A program made the position numbers and the translations under genes. Positions 46,991 to 58,370 of a DNA stretch of 64,000 nt are shown one piece after another (within the stretch, counting starts at the first letter, position 1; every line of letters starts with the position of its first letter). Origin of the DNA: Sisyra terminalis (Eukaryota; Arthropoda; Insecta; Neuroptera; Sisyridae); the NCBI GenBank assembly GCA_958496175.1, contig OY292276.1, positions 12,852,001 through 12,916,000 of the forward strand, in the 5' to 3' direction. Below the pieces are notes generated by a model. It did no database searches, was not told the origin of the DNA, and was given only the letters and a program-made list of their open reading frames with translations.

Positions 46991-49844
46991 ATTATACCAG
47001 GCAAAAGCTTAATCTGATAAATGTAACGAGTAGGAAATTAAGCTTTCTTGTATATGATAGAAATCTTTAAAATTAATCCCAACTCTAAGAGATATTCCCT
47101 TTTATCACTTAAAAATGAGTTTGGTTTCTATAGTTAAGAAAAATTTATTTATCGCGAAATTAAGTTTTAAAATTTCATAATTTATATTGTTAGGGGCTTC
47201 TTTCGCACCCCTAAAGCGTATGGGTACCACATATGATAAGTCATTTATCTAGAATAAAATTTTTGCCATCGCATTTTGAATTTTTTTATATGTTTCGCGC
47301 TCTTGATGACGTAGTTTATTTTTAAATATTTAACTTCATCGAAAATTGCCAAGTAACAGAAACAGAATATTATAAAGTTAAATGTGAAAGACAAGAACAA
47401 CTAAATCAAATCTGAAACTATCATTAATTTTTAAAGAGACAAAGACTATAAATTAAAAAACCAAATGTGTAAGACAAGAATGTGCATATTGTTTTTCTAC
47501 TTCCCATTGCGAACGATATAATTCAAATTTGCAATGATCGAACGCAGCCAAATTGAAAAAAATGAAGATCAACCTTTAATAAGCTAGTTGATTTGTCATT
47601 TTTATCAAAATTATTTCGCCAATTTCTTACAATTTAATTCCTTTTGAATTTTTAATTGATAAATTATTGACGAATTTTCATAAGAATGTGCAACTTATAG
47701 TTCTTAAAGTTTTGTGATATTTTTGATGAAATTAACCATAATTTATTGGATGGTTATTTTAATATCAAAATGTGCTATGGAGAAATGCTGTAAAGTTGGA
47801 GATAATTGAAGATTCAAATTAATCAGAGGTAAAGTGATATGTTTCTTTATCAATATTACTTGTACATCCTTTTTAATGTTATTATTAATTCCTTTTTTAT
47901 AAATATTAAATCTTTTATATTAGTTTCGCATTCTTGATTGACGAAAAATTTTGGAGGTGAACATTTAACACATCTACCTCATAATGAAAACAGGAGGCGG
48001 CGATTTTCCGGTCAGCTCCGGGTGGCAAAAATGCACGTTACGCTACTAGAGGTGACATCAAAGTAACTATTATTTTCTTTAAAATAATAACTAAATTTTT
48101 TATTATAAAAATCATCTGAGTTCTGTGGTTTTTAAAATATTCGTATTCAGTAAATCCAAATACTCTGGTTCTTGTGGTCTTCCAACTGGAGTACTGGATC
48201 TTAGATAAAAATTACTCTCGGGACTTTTTTTATTTTGTACAAAAGATTTACTTTTCATTTGACTTCAACTATTCGTAAGGTACTTCCTATTTCCGCTTGA
48301 GTTTTCCAACTCAAAACACCTGAAAGTTTTAATTAAACACCTTTGTATAAAAAAATATTGAAAAGTTTAAACAAAAATTTATATACCAAGACTAATCAAG
48401 GGTTCTATTTTTTGGTAATCTTGTATATTATGTAATACAAAATTTCATCATTCAAAAATGTGAACTAAGAATGAATTTTTTGAAAGTGTTTATTTTATTT
48501 ACGGTAAAGCCTTTTTTGTTTCTTAAGGTGAGGTAGTTTAAACCGGTTTTTCCGTAAATATGTAGGAAGTAAAAGTATCATAAAACTCCACGTTAGATAA
48601 ATGAATAATATTATTTTTTTTGACATCCAACAGAGATAAGCTTCTTTGCAAAATTTCAATCTGTTACATACCAAAAACAACCCTTTGAAATCTTAGGTCT
48701 CGGCAGGGTACAACATTAAACTTTGTATTTTATTTAGTCACCGATACCTGTATTAGTCCCCTACGTTTTGAATTATATTGAAGAATGAAAATTTTTAAAA
48801 GATCAAAACAATATCTACTCTTAATTCATAATGTCAACAATAACCAAATTGATAAAATTTTTAGTCTTGAAAATATAATCTTTTTGAACTTTATTAATCA
48901 GCGAAAACATATCAAGTCTCATTTGAGTTGTTAGAAGTCTATAGGTCATGTATAAAATATTGACAAAATTGACAAAAAAAAAAATGCGAATCAATTGTCT
49001 TACTCTAGTGCAAAACGTAATGCATGCTGTATGAGTATGAGAATTGAGTGGTCATTAAGTTGATTGCTTGTATTACAATGTTGGTGTCTCCATATTGCTC
49101 CATATTAAAATGAGCATTTTCATAATCAATCAAAGCCAAACAATTGAAAAAAGTATTAAAAATAAAAGTTTAATAAGTGATTTATCAATTACACCATTTT
49201 CTTTTATCAGGGTAAGTGAAAAACATTACTATTTCCACAATCAAATATTGGCATGCAATCTCGCCATGGTTTCCATGTCAAAATCCATGGATTCCAATTC
49301 TACGAAAATGCTTATTTAAATGCGAAGCAATCATTGAAAATCAATAATTCATCACATCTTGATCATTCTAATCGATTTTCAATCGGCAAACGGTTTAAAT
49401 TGGTGAGATTTTGAGGTTGAAAATTTTTCATATTTGGCCAAACAAGCAAAACAAAAACGCATCTAACAAAGGTAAATCAAAGAAAAAATGGCTACGTCGT
49501 TCAATTTGGTGCGGTTGTTATTTTCCGTGAGAAAAGCTGTTGTACGTCTTTCTTTATTTATGCGTGGCTTAGACAAGGAAAATAGACAATCCGATTCTTA
49601 TCGAAGCTATGCGTTTAGGATTAACATAGAGTTTATTAATTACACCGAATCTTAAATCACTGTTATTGAATTATAGGATTTCATCTTTGTCTTATGCATT
49701 AAATAAATTATTTTTTATTTTTTTTTTACTAAATAGAATATAGCTAATTGATTTGATAGTATTTTTTTTTGAACTGGAAATATTTTTAAATTAAATTTTA
49801 TTTATAAAAATCAATTATTGATATTTGATTTAATTAATTATTTG
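46991..49844. other. A+T-rich non-coding DNA
   Basis: No gene is supported. A small G+C-rich patch at 47985-48060 (around GGAGGCGGCGATTTTCCGG) and another at 49240-49300 have no frame of note. Confidence 0.45.
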
Positions 49845-50047
49845 TTAATTATTTTCAGATGTGTTTTCGTCAACCTGTGTGTCACCAACGAAATACCTGT
49901 GGTTTGAAAACTGTTCTTCAGTTTGATGCCTGAGCTTTGAGAAAACTCCATTCCCGCTAAGTTGCATGCTTTTTTTTACATTCAAGGGCTTTCGACCTTT
50001 TTGATATTCCAACTTAGAAAGCTTATTGCCATCTAACAATAACGAAT
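49845..50047 (-). CDS. candidate exon or gene fragment, unrecognised
   Basis: The minus-strand frame is open from about 50047 to a stop at 49845 and reads DGNKLSKLEYQKGRKPLNVK, then QLSGNGVFSKLRHQTEEQFS and VGDTQVDENTSENN. It has no ATG at its start, and the preceding TTGTTAG could serve as a 3' splice site. The charged, mixed composition looks more like protein than the surrounding frames do. On the opposite strand a consensus acceptor (TTAATTATTTTCAG, ending 49858) precedes a cysteine-containing frame (MCFRQPVCHQRNTCG), so the strand is not certain. Confidence 0.25.
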
Positions 50048-50440
50048 TTCAAAATTTCCATACACTGTTTGTTTGGTTTCTATTTTTCTTATAATTATTT
50101 TAAGTTTAAATTATTGGAGTTTTAAACATGCTATTCGATAAATTTACCAAGCTTATTTTTGAATGTTATTTCAAGTTAACAAACCACACATTAAATATCT
50201 CATTTAAGAAAATTCGACCAAACATTCTTGATGAAATAATAATTGTTAATATGTAAATGTCTAGAATTGCTGATTATCATTTAAATTTCAAGCAATTTAT
50301 TATTATTCCTATTTCACTAAAACTTGTCTAGTAGTGTTTGTAACTTCCTCATGTGTATTTGTATCAAACATACATAATAATCAAATTATGTGCAGAATAC
50401 GTTCGAGTCATAGAAGCAATTAAATATTAATGGCGTAATA

Positions 50441-51209
50441 CAGTGGTTTGCAAATTGGTCCCTCCAGACAAATTATAGCTGCGGTTCACTTGTCCAATAA
50501 TATTCGTTATGCTTAAAAGTCAATCAAATTATGAATATCAACTTATTTTAATAATACAATGTTTAGCTATAGCTAAGTTCTGTTTTCCTAATATATTGCA
50601 TATTGGGTGGTAATAGTTGAACCGAATATGTGTGTTACACTGAGAATATAAAATCTTATTTGGAAATAACAAAGATAAGTGCAGAAGAATTGAAATTTAG
50701 TGACAATAGAAAAGTAAGTGTTAGTTGGGTTGCGATTTTCGACATGGTTGATTACAACTAACAGGGAAACAGTGAATTCCGTTTTAGGTAAATACCTGGG
50801 GTAATAGGGCACGCCACCGAAGCATGAGCGCCAAGGGACTCACTACTACTGTTCGCACTCACACCACAAACAAAACCTATCATTTGTCTCCAAATCTCCA
50901 AATCATTTGGAACATAGTATACCCAGAAATTACTCGGTCTCTAAAGCTTTTTTTCTCAATGAAATTAGTAACAAACCAATTAACCAAATAATAACAGTAA
51001 AAGAATAGGAAACAAAGCAATTTTTTTAGATCGACTTTTCATGGAATTTATTTTGAAATTTCTTATAACACCTTATATTTTCAAATAAAAAAAGAAAGTT
51101 GATCTAAGTTGTGGTTTAAATGAAAGTTGAAATAAGGGCAAGTTTTGCACGGATGAAGTAAAACTGGAAGCTCACGATGCGACCCTCGAGAGCTGTTTGC
51201 CAACCCCTG
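50441..51209. mobile_element. possible hAT-type non-autonomous element
   Basis: The left end CAGTGGTTTGCAAATTGGTC (50441) and the complement of the right end, CAGGGGTTGGCAAACAGCTC (51209), share the CAG(T/G)GGTT(T/G)GCAAA pattern of hAT termini. The 8-base flanks (GCGTAATA and TTGTTACA) agree at only half the positions, so a target duplication is not shown. The interior has no transposase. Length fits a deletion derivative. Confidence 0.45.
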
Positions 51210-51310
51210 TTGTTACAAATGTCCGATTGTTTCGATATTGCTGATGACTACCTTTCGCAAAATGTGTTCATATACTCATATGTATAAATACGGATGATTC
51301 TTATAAGAAA

Positions 51311-51342
51311 AACTAGCTGATTTTTGTGACTTCGTTTGCGTG
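51311..51342 (-). mobile_element. Helitron-type 3' end, minus strand
   Basis: On the minus strand the sequence ends AACGAAGTCACAAAAATCAGCTAGT-like, matching the 1073-1096 end apart from the stem and the spacer. It marks the terminus of another non-autonomous copy that would extend to higher coordinates. Its 5' limit is not visible. Confidence 0.45.
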
Positions 51343-53345
51343 GCATATTATTACTAGATGTTGAAAATATTTATTGTTTACAAGAAAAATTAACTTTAGA
51401 AGTTTATAAGAAAATGCTTTGTACAAGTACAAGAAAAAAAAGGATATTAGCTCAATTGATTAAAAATAAGAAAACCACTTAAGCTTCATGGATTTTCGTA
51501 TTCAATTCTTATGCATTTACAAGTAATACAATTTGTCCTCATTCCAAAACTACCATTTGAATCGTACCGAAACTATAATCCCCCTACAGAATTGTGAAAA
51601 AATTTCGACAATCTATATTTAGAAATTATATAAAATTAAGAAACAGATCATCTATTTTCTTTGAAGCTCTAAAAATTTTTAAGGAAATGCTTTCAAAGAT
51701 TAAAGATAAACATGTTTAGAAGCAATATTTTTTTATATGAAAGAAACAATAGTTTCTATTCCATACAATAACAGTAATCATATCAATAAATGCAGAAAAT
51801 TACGCCATTAAATACAAATATTATGTTTATCTACATATTAGCATAGTGGAATTAAACGGGAGCCACCAAAGTTTAGAGGCAATAACAATTTAGTGGTTGC
51901 ACAGATGATTGTGTTTGCGGATCACCAGGAGACTGAGACTGTCCCCATGTGACAATCATTCCCACGATAGGTGTTTACTTTGACCGCCAATGATGGCGAA
52001 AATGTCCTCAGAATGTGCAACAATGAAAACAAATTACTTCTCACTACCGACGGTGATTACGTTTAGTATTACACAAATAAATAATTGTAGGCAGCTCATA
52101 TGTTACACCCCCCGTGCTATAGTTACACGTGTACCTCAATTTTATAGTCGTTTCTGTAAGCAATAATTGCCTCACTAATATATCTGGATAAATAATTGAT
52201 TCTTAGTGAAAAATTGATATTGATGGCCAATCAGTGTTTATTACGTGTAAACTTTTGCAAAAATAATTACCTGTTCAACAGCTTTGGCCGTTTAATTCTA
52301 AATGGGTGCAGGTAAAGTATTTCAATTAATGAAATGAAAAAAAAAACAATTATTTCAAAGAACTAAAGTTAAATAAACCCTATTAGTATAACAATGATAC
52401 TTATGCGTTAAACTGGTTTCTCAAGTTTTGCAACTTATACACTTAACGAGAAATCAATTATTCAATCGTTATCTTCTCTCATTGTTAGTTCAAATAATTT
52501 TGATACAAAAACAACAATATTATATCTGATCACTACTAAAAACATTAATTTATGTAACCCTATATAAGGAAAATAAACTTGCCTTCATAAATTTTTATTA
52601 TATTGTTCCATCATGAATCAGCTCCTGCATTATCTTGTGAAGGAAGTTTATTTTGTTGTATGTCAAAAAAAACGTAAATCAAAATTGTATTTTGAGTCAT
52701 CAATTGGAGCAAGTATATATCGGTTTTTTCTGCGAAAAAACCAATACGATTCACAAATAACAAGTGTTTGCTGTTATAATGATTTGTGGTAATGGATTTT
52801 AACGCATTAGTGACTGAAGAAGTAGTCAATAAAAACACAGATTTAAAACGTTTTTTTTTTGCAGTTGATAGTTTTTATAGTAACACCTTTTGAAGCTTGA
52901 CAGAAGTAGCAAAATTATCCAATAATAAGTACAAATACGCGACTTGTGTATCATTACAAGTACGTGACACATCTGGTGCATTGTTTGAGATGTTGTAATG
53001 ACTTTATAAGATATCAAGATCGTGTGAAGTGGCCCATAGTTTGGTTACGTTATCAGAGAAGCTATTACGATGAAACAAAGAGACATTTCATCTCTGGAGA
53101 CAACACAATCCACATAAGTGTCTTTAACTCGCACGCATGATAACGCTTCAACAGCCACATCATGTCTTCCAGGCTTTTTCTAAACTCGAATTTAATGCCT
53201 GATATGTGTGTAAAGTATTTGGACGTAACATGAGCTTTAAGATTATAATGTGTTTGTTCTTTGTAAATTATGATACTTATTTAACTAATTTCAAATGTAG
53301 AACTTTGCGTTCTTGGGTATTATATGACAATACATTCTTTCGTCG
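51343..53345. other. non-coding DNA with two G+C-richer patches
   Basis: About 51840-52145 (with words such as GTTTGCGGATCACCAGG and TGTTTAC) has no open frame and looks like a conserved regulatory segment. About 52946-53150 has a 64-codon plus-strand frame containing RVKWPIVWLRYQRSYYDETK, which I do not recognise. The rest is A+T-rich. Confidence 0.4.
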
Positions 53346-53378
53346 GTGAGGGTTTGTTTTAAAGTATCATGCCTTTAG

Positions 53379-53674
53379 GAACATATTGATACAATTATCT
53401 GATTTTATGAATGCATTAAACTATGTCGTTTGGAGATCAAAATTTGTATATATTTTTAAGCTTATAAAAACCACGAAACTTGACATATTTGAAATTCATC
53501 AGAAACTTTTTCTTTTTATACTATCTCTTAAGGTACTTCGTTTTACTAGAATTGTCGAAACTTATTTAAAACGGTAAGTAAAATAAATTGATAAAAAGCA
53601 TAAATTAATATATTTTTTCTATTTCAGATCAATTTCGCTGCAATTAATTATCTTACCCATGAATTTTAATTAGA
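53379..53674 (+). CDS. candidate two-exon coding segment with a 54-base intron
   Basis: A strong donor (AACG/GTAAGT, 53574) and acceptor (TTTTTTCTATTTCAG, ending 53627) bound a 54-base intron with ATTAAT branch-like words. Splicing joins an open frame from about 53386 (VVWRSKFVYIFKLIKTTKL, then KVLRFTRIVETYLK) through a split Arg codon (CG/A, phase 2) to SISLQLIILPMNFN and a TAG at 53672-53674. The predicted product is about 78 residues, hydrophobic with basic residues, and not recognised. A fair acceptor (GCCTTTAG) ends at 53378. This is the first clear splice pair of the 53.4-62.2 kb array. The intron is convincing, the coding reading less so. Confidence 0.4.
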
Positions 53675-54005
53675 AAAGGATCATATAAATTAGTTTTTAT
53701 AAAAATTGAATTTTCTTCTATTTTCAAAAACAAACAATCTATAATCTAATATGCTTACTATTCTCAAAGATATTTTATAATTTTAAAGATTTTTTTAAGT
53801 ATTTTAAAAACTGCCTTCTGAAATTCATACAACCCCTTCACTCCTGACTTATTTATTATTAGGAACAAAACTACTTTTAAAATTAAATCAAAAGCCAATA
53901 TTTTCTTTAAATGTTTTCAAACTTCTTACTTAAAATCAAAAAATGATTTTTCTATTTCATTTATTGTTCTTTATCTAATCTTAATTAAGTATATTTTTCT
54001 TATAG

Positions 54006-54019
54006 CTGCTATGGAAAAG
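54006..54019 (+). other. candidate 14-base microexon with following 55-base intron
   Basis: The acceptor TATTTTTCTTATAG ends at 54005. The 14 bases CTGCTATGGAAAAG are followed by donor GTAAAT (54020), and the next acceptor, TGTTTTTCTTTCAG, ends at 54074. After splicing, an ATG in the microexon opens a frame of about 45 codons (MEKIQMVPDTLTRIVVFFF...) that ends at a TGA near 54200. As at the first intron, the join can split an AG/A codon in another frame. Confidence 0.4.
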
Positions 54020-54074
54020 GTAAATAATATCATTTATTTGGATTCAGCAATTAATTGATGTGTTTTTCTTTCAG

Positions 54075-54110
54075 ATTCAAATGGTTCCCGACACTTTAAC
54101 TAGAATTGTA
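54075..54110 (+). other. exon-like block after acceptor (array member)
   Basis: The first bases, ATTCAAATGGTTCCCGACAC, align loosely with the blocks at 56062 (ATCCATGTGGTGCCAGGCAA) and 58259 (ATTAATTTGGTGTCAGGCAA), which also follow a 53-base intron. The block is therefore an older member of the same exon family. Confidence 0.4.
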
Positions 54111-54645
54111 GTATTCTTCTTCAGAGCTATTTATTCCTCAAAATTAAATCAAAAAGTCATTTTTTTTGTTTTAGACCGATTTTTTATTATTTGTAGATGA
54201 GATCTACATATAAATAAAATTTCTCTCGTTTTGTTGCCTTTATCTAATTTAAACTCAAAAATACTTCATAACTAAATAATTTTTCACTTAATCCTAATGG
54301 AATTTTGGATTTAGCTAAGCTTTTTTAGCAGTTCTTAAGTCTTTTTTCTTAATTAAATAATTTAAACCCGTCAACAAAAGCTTTATTTTTACAATTAATC
54401 CTTAAAAAAATCAACTGCAGAAAATGTTTTGCATAGGTTTTTCACAAGTCTATTTTTCTCCAAAATAAAGTTGATTAAAATTTTAAGAGAAAATTAGTTT
54501 TACCACTATCTCCCTTACTTCTATGATTAAAAATTATTTGCCAAACATTACTTTTGATTTTAAAGTGTTAGATTAAAGTTAATCCTTTCAATATTGTTTA
54601 AAAGATGTAATTATTTAATTAAAAACAATATTTTCCTTATTCTAG

Positions 54646-54770
54646 GATCCAATTGGTGTTGAATTCGAAGCTGTATCCTTGAAAGACGATCAATTCAATT
54701 TTAAACTTTAACTAATAAAAATATTTTTGTTTCAGATATCGATGCCCTGTGTTTTGGCAATCTTCATAAA
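54646..54770 (+). other. exon-like blocks, possible 63-base intron
   Basis: The acceptor TTTTCCTTATTCTAG ends at 54645. The frame that follows reads DPIGVEFEAVSLKDDQFNFK before a TAA. Inside it, a weak donor (AGCT/GTATCC, 54673), a consensus branch word (AACTAATAA, about 54708) and a strong acceptor (ATATTTTTGTTTCAG, ending 54735) suggest an alternative exon join to a block starting ATATCGATGCCCTGTG. Confidence 0.35.
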
Positions 54771-55063
54771 ATTTATGTTTCTACTTGTCACTAATAAGTT
54801 TTAATTAATCTTATTTACAAATTCGTAAAACATACCTTACATAAATTTAATTATAAGAATTTTTTTGAAATTATTTCGATTTACCAATCTATTTAAAACA
54901 ATACACTTTGGTGTAAAACAATTACCAAGTATATAAACTACTCAATTTCAAACTTACGTATTTTTAGAGTCGGCTAAATTTGAGTTTCTCTGAAACTTTA
55001 ATTATCAATAATGAGATAATTTTTTCTTAAAAATTTACTAGAAAGAAATTTCAAATGATTTTC

Positions 55064-55175
55064 TTTTGTATAGGTATTAATTTTTCTGCAATATACCTGA
55101 ATCATCAAACGGTAAATAAAATGGTTTATTTGGTAATCAGTATTAATTCTTTCTTTCTTTTTTTATAGGTAAAAT
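55064..55175 (+). other. two adjacent AG/GT sites around a 57-base intron (recursive-splice-like)
   Basis: TTTTCTTTTGTATAG/GTATTA (junction 55073/55074) and TTTCTTTTTTTATAG/GTAAAA (junction 55168/55169) each place an acceptor directly against a donor-like GTA. Between them a donor (AACG/GTAAAT, 55112) pairs with the second acceptor to give a 57-base intron and a 38-base exon (55074-55111). Ratchet points in long insect introns have this AG/GT form. Confidence 0.4.
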
Positions 55176-55499
55176 ACAATTAATTCTTTTTCCTTCTTCA
55201 CGATTTCAAGTTACAACAAAAAGCAACAAATAATAAAATAAATTATAATACAATTTTAAATCGCATTTTTTATTCACAAAAATTTCCTGTTATTTTAATA
55301 TTCCGATATTCTTAAACTGTTTAGGCAAAAGAAATAAATTTTTGGATTGATAGAAATTACTTAGTTGTTATCGCTATATGCAATTTACAAAATATCTTCC
55401 CGTTCAAAATTAGTTTATATCTTTATTTATTTAGCAACAATGCCAACAAAACATATTTCAAAAAGTTAAAACCAATATTCGATATTTTATAGTACTAAC
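55175..55499. other. A+T-rich spacer in the exon array
   Basis: No acceptor-plus-block module is seen here. Confidence 0.4.
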
Positions 55500-55984
55500 A
55501 TTTATCATTTATTTCGTTTGTCTTATTTAGTTTTTTTATTTTTAACTATTTTTACAGCTTTCAAATACTCATATTTATAGATTATCTCAAAGTACTTCAA
55601 ACTTGATTTTTAAAAAAAAAACATTATTTCATACATATTACATTTCTAAATACTACTTTAACTATTATTCTTAATTTGCTATTCGCAAAATCATATTATA
55701 TATAAGACCAAAAACGTAGGATAGCTGAAACTCGCATCCATTTATTATAGAAATCATACCTTCTTAATAAATACCTTCTTTTATAAAACTAGCTTAAGAC
55801 CTTACCATTTATTTTTCAACCGTGCCAACAATAGATATTTACTTCTGATGTTAAAAACCGACATGTTCTACTAAACTCTATACTTACTATCTTGTACCTC
55901 TACCCTACCTTACCTTACCTTAATTTTCTCTTAGTTCTTTCTAACAAACTTTTTATATAAATTTTTATCACTGTTTTATTCCAG

Positions 55985-56008
55985 ATTTTCACAAATTAAC
56001 TCAAAAAG
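55985..56008 (+). other. 24-base microexon (unit 1) and 53-base intron
   Basis: The acceptor TGTTTTATTCCAG ends at 55984 and donor AAAAAG/GTAAAT follows at 56009. The intron runs to the acceptor TTTTATTTCAG at 56061, 53 bases. The same exon length (24) and intron length (53) occur in unit 2 at 58182-58258. Confidence 0.55.
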
Positions 56009-56061
56009 GTAAATAATTCAACAAAGGTGATTAAGTAAATTAATTTTATGTTTTATTTCAG

Positions 56062-56242
56062 ATCCATGTGGTGCCAGGCAACGCTCAATGAAGTTGAATC
56101 CTTTTTCTGCAGAATAACTATTTTTATCCAAATGTTCAGATTCATGCAGATTTTCGTTTCATCTGTGTCATCTCTACTTTTTTTATCTTCCAAGAAGTCA
56201 AATGTTTATTTTAAATTTTCAAATCAAAAATTATGCATATAG
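56062..56242 (+). other. exon-like block after the 53-base intron (unit 1)
   Basis: The block starts ATCCATGTGGTGCCAGGCAA. Joined to the 24-base microexon in phase 2 (AG/A, Arg) it gives an open frame, SQINSKRSMWCQATLNEVES and FFCRITIFIQMF, ending near 56242. The unit 2 counterpart keeps the frame for RLIWCQATLNEVVSFFCRIT and then stops. The first 65 bases of the two copies differ at only about seven positions, much fewer than the DNA further right. Confidence 0.45.
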
Positions 56243-56327
56243 AAATTAAAATAAATCTTAAAGCAATGACATGAGAAATTATTGCTTTTGCTGAAATATA
56301 CATACTAAATCCATTGTAACATAGTTA

Positions 56328-56435
56328 GTAAGCAACTTGATTAATAACCAAAATTAATTTTCATTTCTCATTTCAGATAAAATTCGATGGGACATCTCCT
56401 TTCCTCGCAAAGGACCAAAAATTGAAATCTTAGCT
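56328..56435 (+). other. 49-base intron and following block (unit 1)
   Basis: Donor GTAAGC (56328) and acceptor TTTCTCATTTCAG (ending 56376) frame 49 bases. The block from 56377 (ATAAAATTCGATGGGACATC) has one frame open for about 35 codons (IRWDISFPRKGPKIEILAFC). In unit 2 (block from 58609) a 4-base insertion breaks that frame and the donor is lost, so strict coding conservation is not supported. Confidence 0.4.
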
Positions 56436-56771
56436 TTTTGCATTTTTGAAGTTGAAAACATTTTGAAAAAACTTCAGTTTTCTTAGTACTTCTTTTTAAC
56501 AATTTCGAAAAATCTAGTGATAGTTTATTATTACCTCTTTACTAGTAAGATAAACAAATCAATTTTAATTATTTGTATAGTATCGCTCTCTATTAATTTA
56601 TTCCCACATTTCTACTCATTATCACCTTAGGACCTACTTAAATCTTATTTTTTCTCAACTAAGAAGACTACGAATTACAAATTTGAATAATTTTTGTATT
56701 GAACTCTTATTTACTGTCATATTTGCTTGTATCCATTTGTAAAAATTTTAAACCATTATAATGTTTTACAG

Positions 56772-56918
56772 CCATTACAAAAGGTTAATATGATTGAACT
56801 TAATAAACGAACTAAAAGAATGTTTTATTTTAGATACGATTGGCCGTACATACTCAAAGCTCAAAAGCTCAGTGAACTTGTACTCTTCTTGTACACAAAT
56901 TGAAATCTAAATATCGTC
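56772..56918 (+). other. 12-base microexon, 50-base intron and 85-base block (unit 1)
   Basis: The acceptor ATGTTTTACAG ends at 56771. The 12-base exon CCATTACAAAAG is followed by a donor (GTTAAT here, GTAAAT in unit 2), a 50-base intron to 56833 (acceptor TGTTTTATTTTAG), then a block from 56834 whose first 44 bases are identical in unit 2. In phase 2 the join reads HYKRYDWPYILKAQKLSELV before a TGA. A further donor (CGTC/GTAAAG, 56919) and acceptor (TTTTTGTTTCAG, 56979) frame a 61-base intron to the next block. Confidence 0.5.
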
Positions 56919-56979
56919 GTAAAGTTCCAATTTTTATTTTCATTTGAATATTTTTACCAAATGTATCTTTTTGTTTCAG

Positions 56980-57011
56980 ATGGATCCTTTGAAAAAGGGT
57001 TGTTGTCTTAG
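56980..57011 (+). other. 32-base microexon (unit 1)
   Basis: The acceptor ends at 56979 and donor CTTAG/GTAGTT follows at 57012. In phase 0 it reads MDPLKKGCCL. The counterpart in unit 2 (59450-59481) has the same 32-base length and a donor GTACTT, but its phase 0 frame has a TAA. Confidence 0.45.
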
Positions 57012-57150
57012 GTAGTTAATACCTACTTAAACTTTTTAAATTATTTCTTTATTTTTAAGACACCAACATTTGTTGATTCTTGTAATATATTTTGTAATTT
57101 AATGAAATTAGTAAATAAAATGATAACTCTTTTTTTTTTGGAAATTTCAG

Positions 57151-57180
57151 ATATAACTGCATTTAATTAATGCAGTTTTT
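57151..57180 (+). other. exon-like block with hairpin (unit 1)
   Basis: Donor GTAAAT (57111) and acceptor GGAAATTTCAG (ending 57150) frame only 40 bases. The block ATATAACTGCATTTAATTAATGCAG contains the short hairpin CTGCATT/AATGCAG. The unit 2 block (59615) keeps ACTGCATTTTAATAATGCA, so the hairpin is retained. Confidence 0.35.
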
Positions 57181-57466
57181 TCTTTTTCATTTATTCATTC
57201 ATTTAATTTTATTTTTAAACTTCAAGATGAAACCTTATCTTTTAGCAATACTCTTATACATTAGCTAAACCTGACCGATATTTTTTATCTTGCTTCAAAG
57301 AAAATCTACTTATTAAAATTCACCAATTACCAACTAATAATAATACTTAGGTAGTTCCTAAATTGTACCATTTTATATTTTTGTTTTGTGAAACATTCAC
57401 TTCTATAACAATCAGCTATCAGTCTTTCTTGAATATGTTAACATTAACAAATATTTTTTATTTCAG

Positions 57467-57534
57467 ATTCGTCTGCTGTATTCATTTTGATTATTTGCAT
57501 TGTCTTTTTCTAAGTAAAGCCGTAGTAAACATTT
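57467..57534 (+). other. exon-like block (unit 1)
   Basis: The acceptor ATTTTTTATTTCAG ends at 57466. The phase 2 frame reads FVCCIHFDYLHCLFLSKAVV and ends TAA near 57534. The unit 2 copy (59934) keeps FVCCIHF and then diverges. Confidence 0.4.
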
Positions 57535-58181
57535 AAGAAAATTATATTGGCAATAATTCTAAGTCCTTAGCATTAATTGTCATATCTAAAATATTCTCTT
57601 TAATTATATTCTTTTGAATTTGAAACAAAAATCATGAATACCTTTATCTGAGTAGTAACCATAAAATCAACTTTTTATCAATAGGTTTAAACTAATTTTA
57701 TATACAAATACCGTAATATATATCTAACTAAATTTTTTGAAAAAATTAATTAGTATTTTGATTTGTTAGTCTTCATTAATTTTGATACATCTAATTAGCT
57801 TTTTTAACAGCCGTCAGGTATTCTTATATTTTAGATTTTTTCCAAAAACTTACCGTTACATTTAGTAATATTACTTTAGCTATTATTCTAGTTTCACTAT
57901 TCGTAAATTCCTTTTATAAATAAGAAAGAAAACGTAGAATTGCTGAAATTTACTTCTATTTGATATAAAAATCATAAATAACTTCTCATACAAAGTATTT
58001 TAGAGCCTCACCACTTATTAATCAACAATATCAACTGTATATATTTCTGATTTAAAAACCGACATGTTCTACAAAACTCTTTACTTTCTTATACCATTAC
58101 TCTACCTTACCTTACCTTATTTTTCTCTTATTTCTTTCTAACAAACTTTTTGTATAAATTTTAATCACTGTTTTATTCCAG

Positions 58182-58370
58182 GTTTTCTCAAATTAACTCA
58201 AAAAGGTAAATAATTCAATAAAGGTGATTAAGTATTTAAATTTTATGTTTTATTTCAGATTAATTTGGTGTCAGGCAACCCTCAATGAAGTGGTATCCTT
58301 TTTCTGCAGAATAACTATTAATAACCAAAAGTATAGTTTCATGGCTATTTTTGTTTTTCGTTTCAATATT
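58182..58370 (+). other. 24-base microexon, 53-base intron and block (unit 2)
   Basis: The acceptor TTTTATTCCAG ends at 58181, the exon is 58182-58205, the donor GTAAAT is at 58206, and the acceptor TTTTATTTCAG ends at 58258. Exon and intron lengths are identical to unit 1. The block from 58259 keeps IWCQATLNEVVSFFCRIT in phase 2. Confidence 0.5.

Larger units (their letters stand above)
55500..57500 (+). repeat. tandem unit 1 of the exon array (about 2.0 kb)
   Basis: This unit matches 57750-59955 in order and orientation. Strong matches include AAAAACCGACATGTTCTAC (55853 and 58057), all acceptor-plus-block modules, and the TACCTTACCTTA run (about 55913 and 58107). DNA between modules is diverged with many indels, while the modules are close to identical. 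Confidence 0.88.

Noticed and set aside
53379..55170. Odorant or gustatory receptor gene cluster as an explanation of the exon array
   Set aside because: Some spliced frames are hydrophobic, but none shows the C-terminal signature motifs of these receptors and the exons are far too short.
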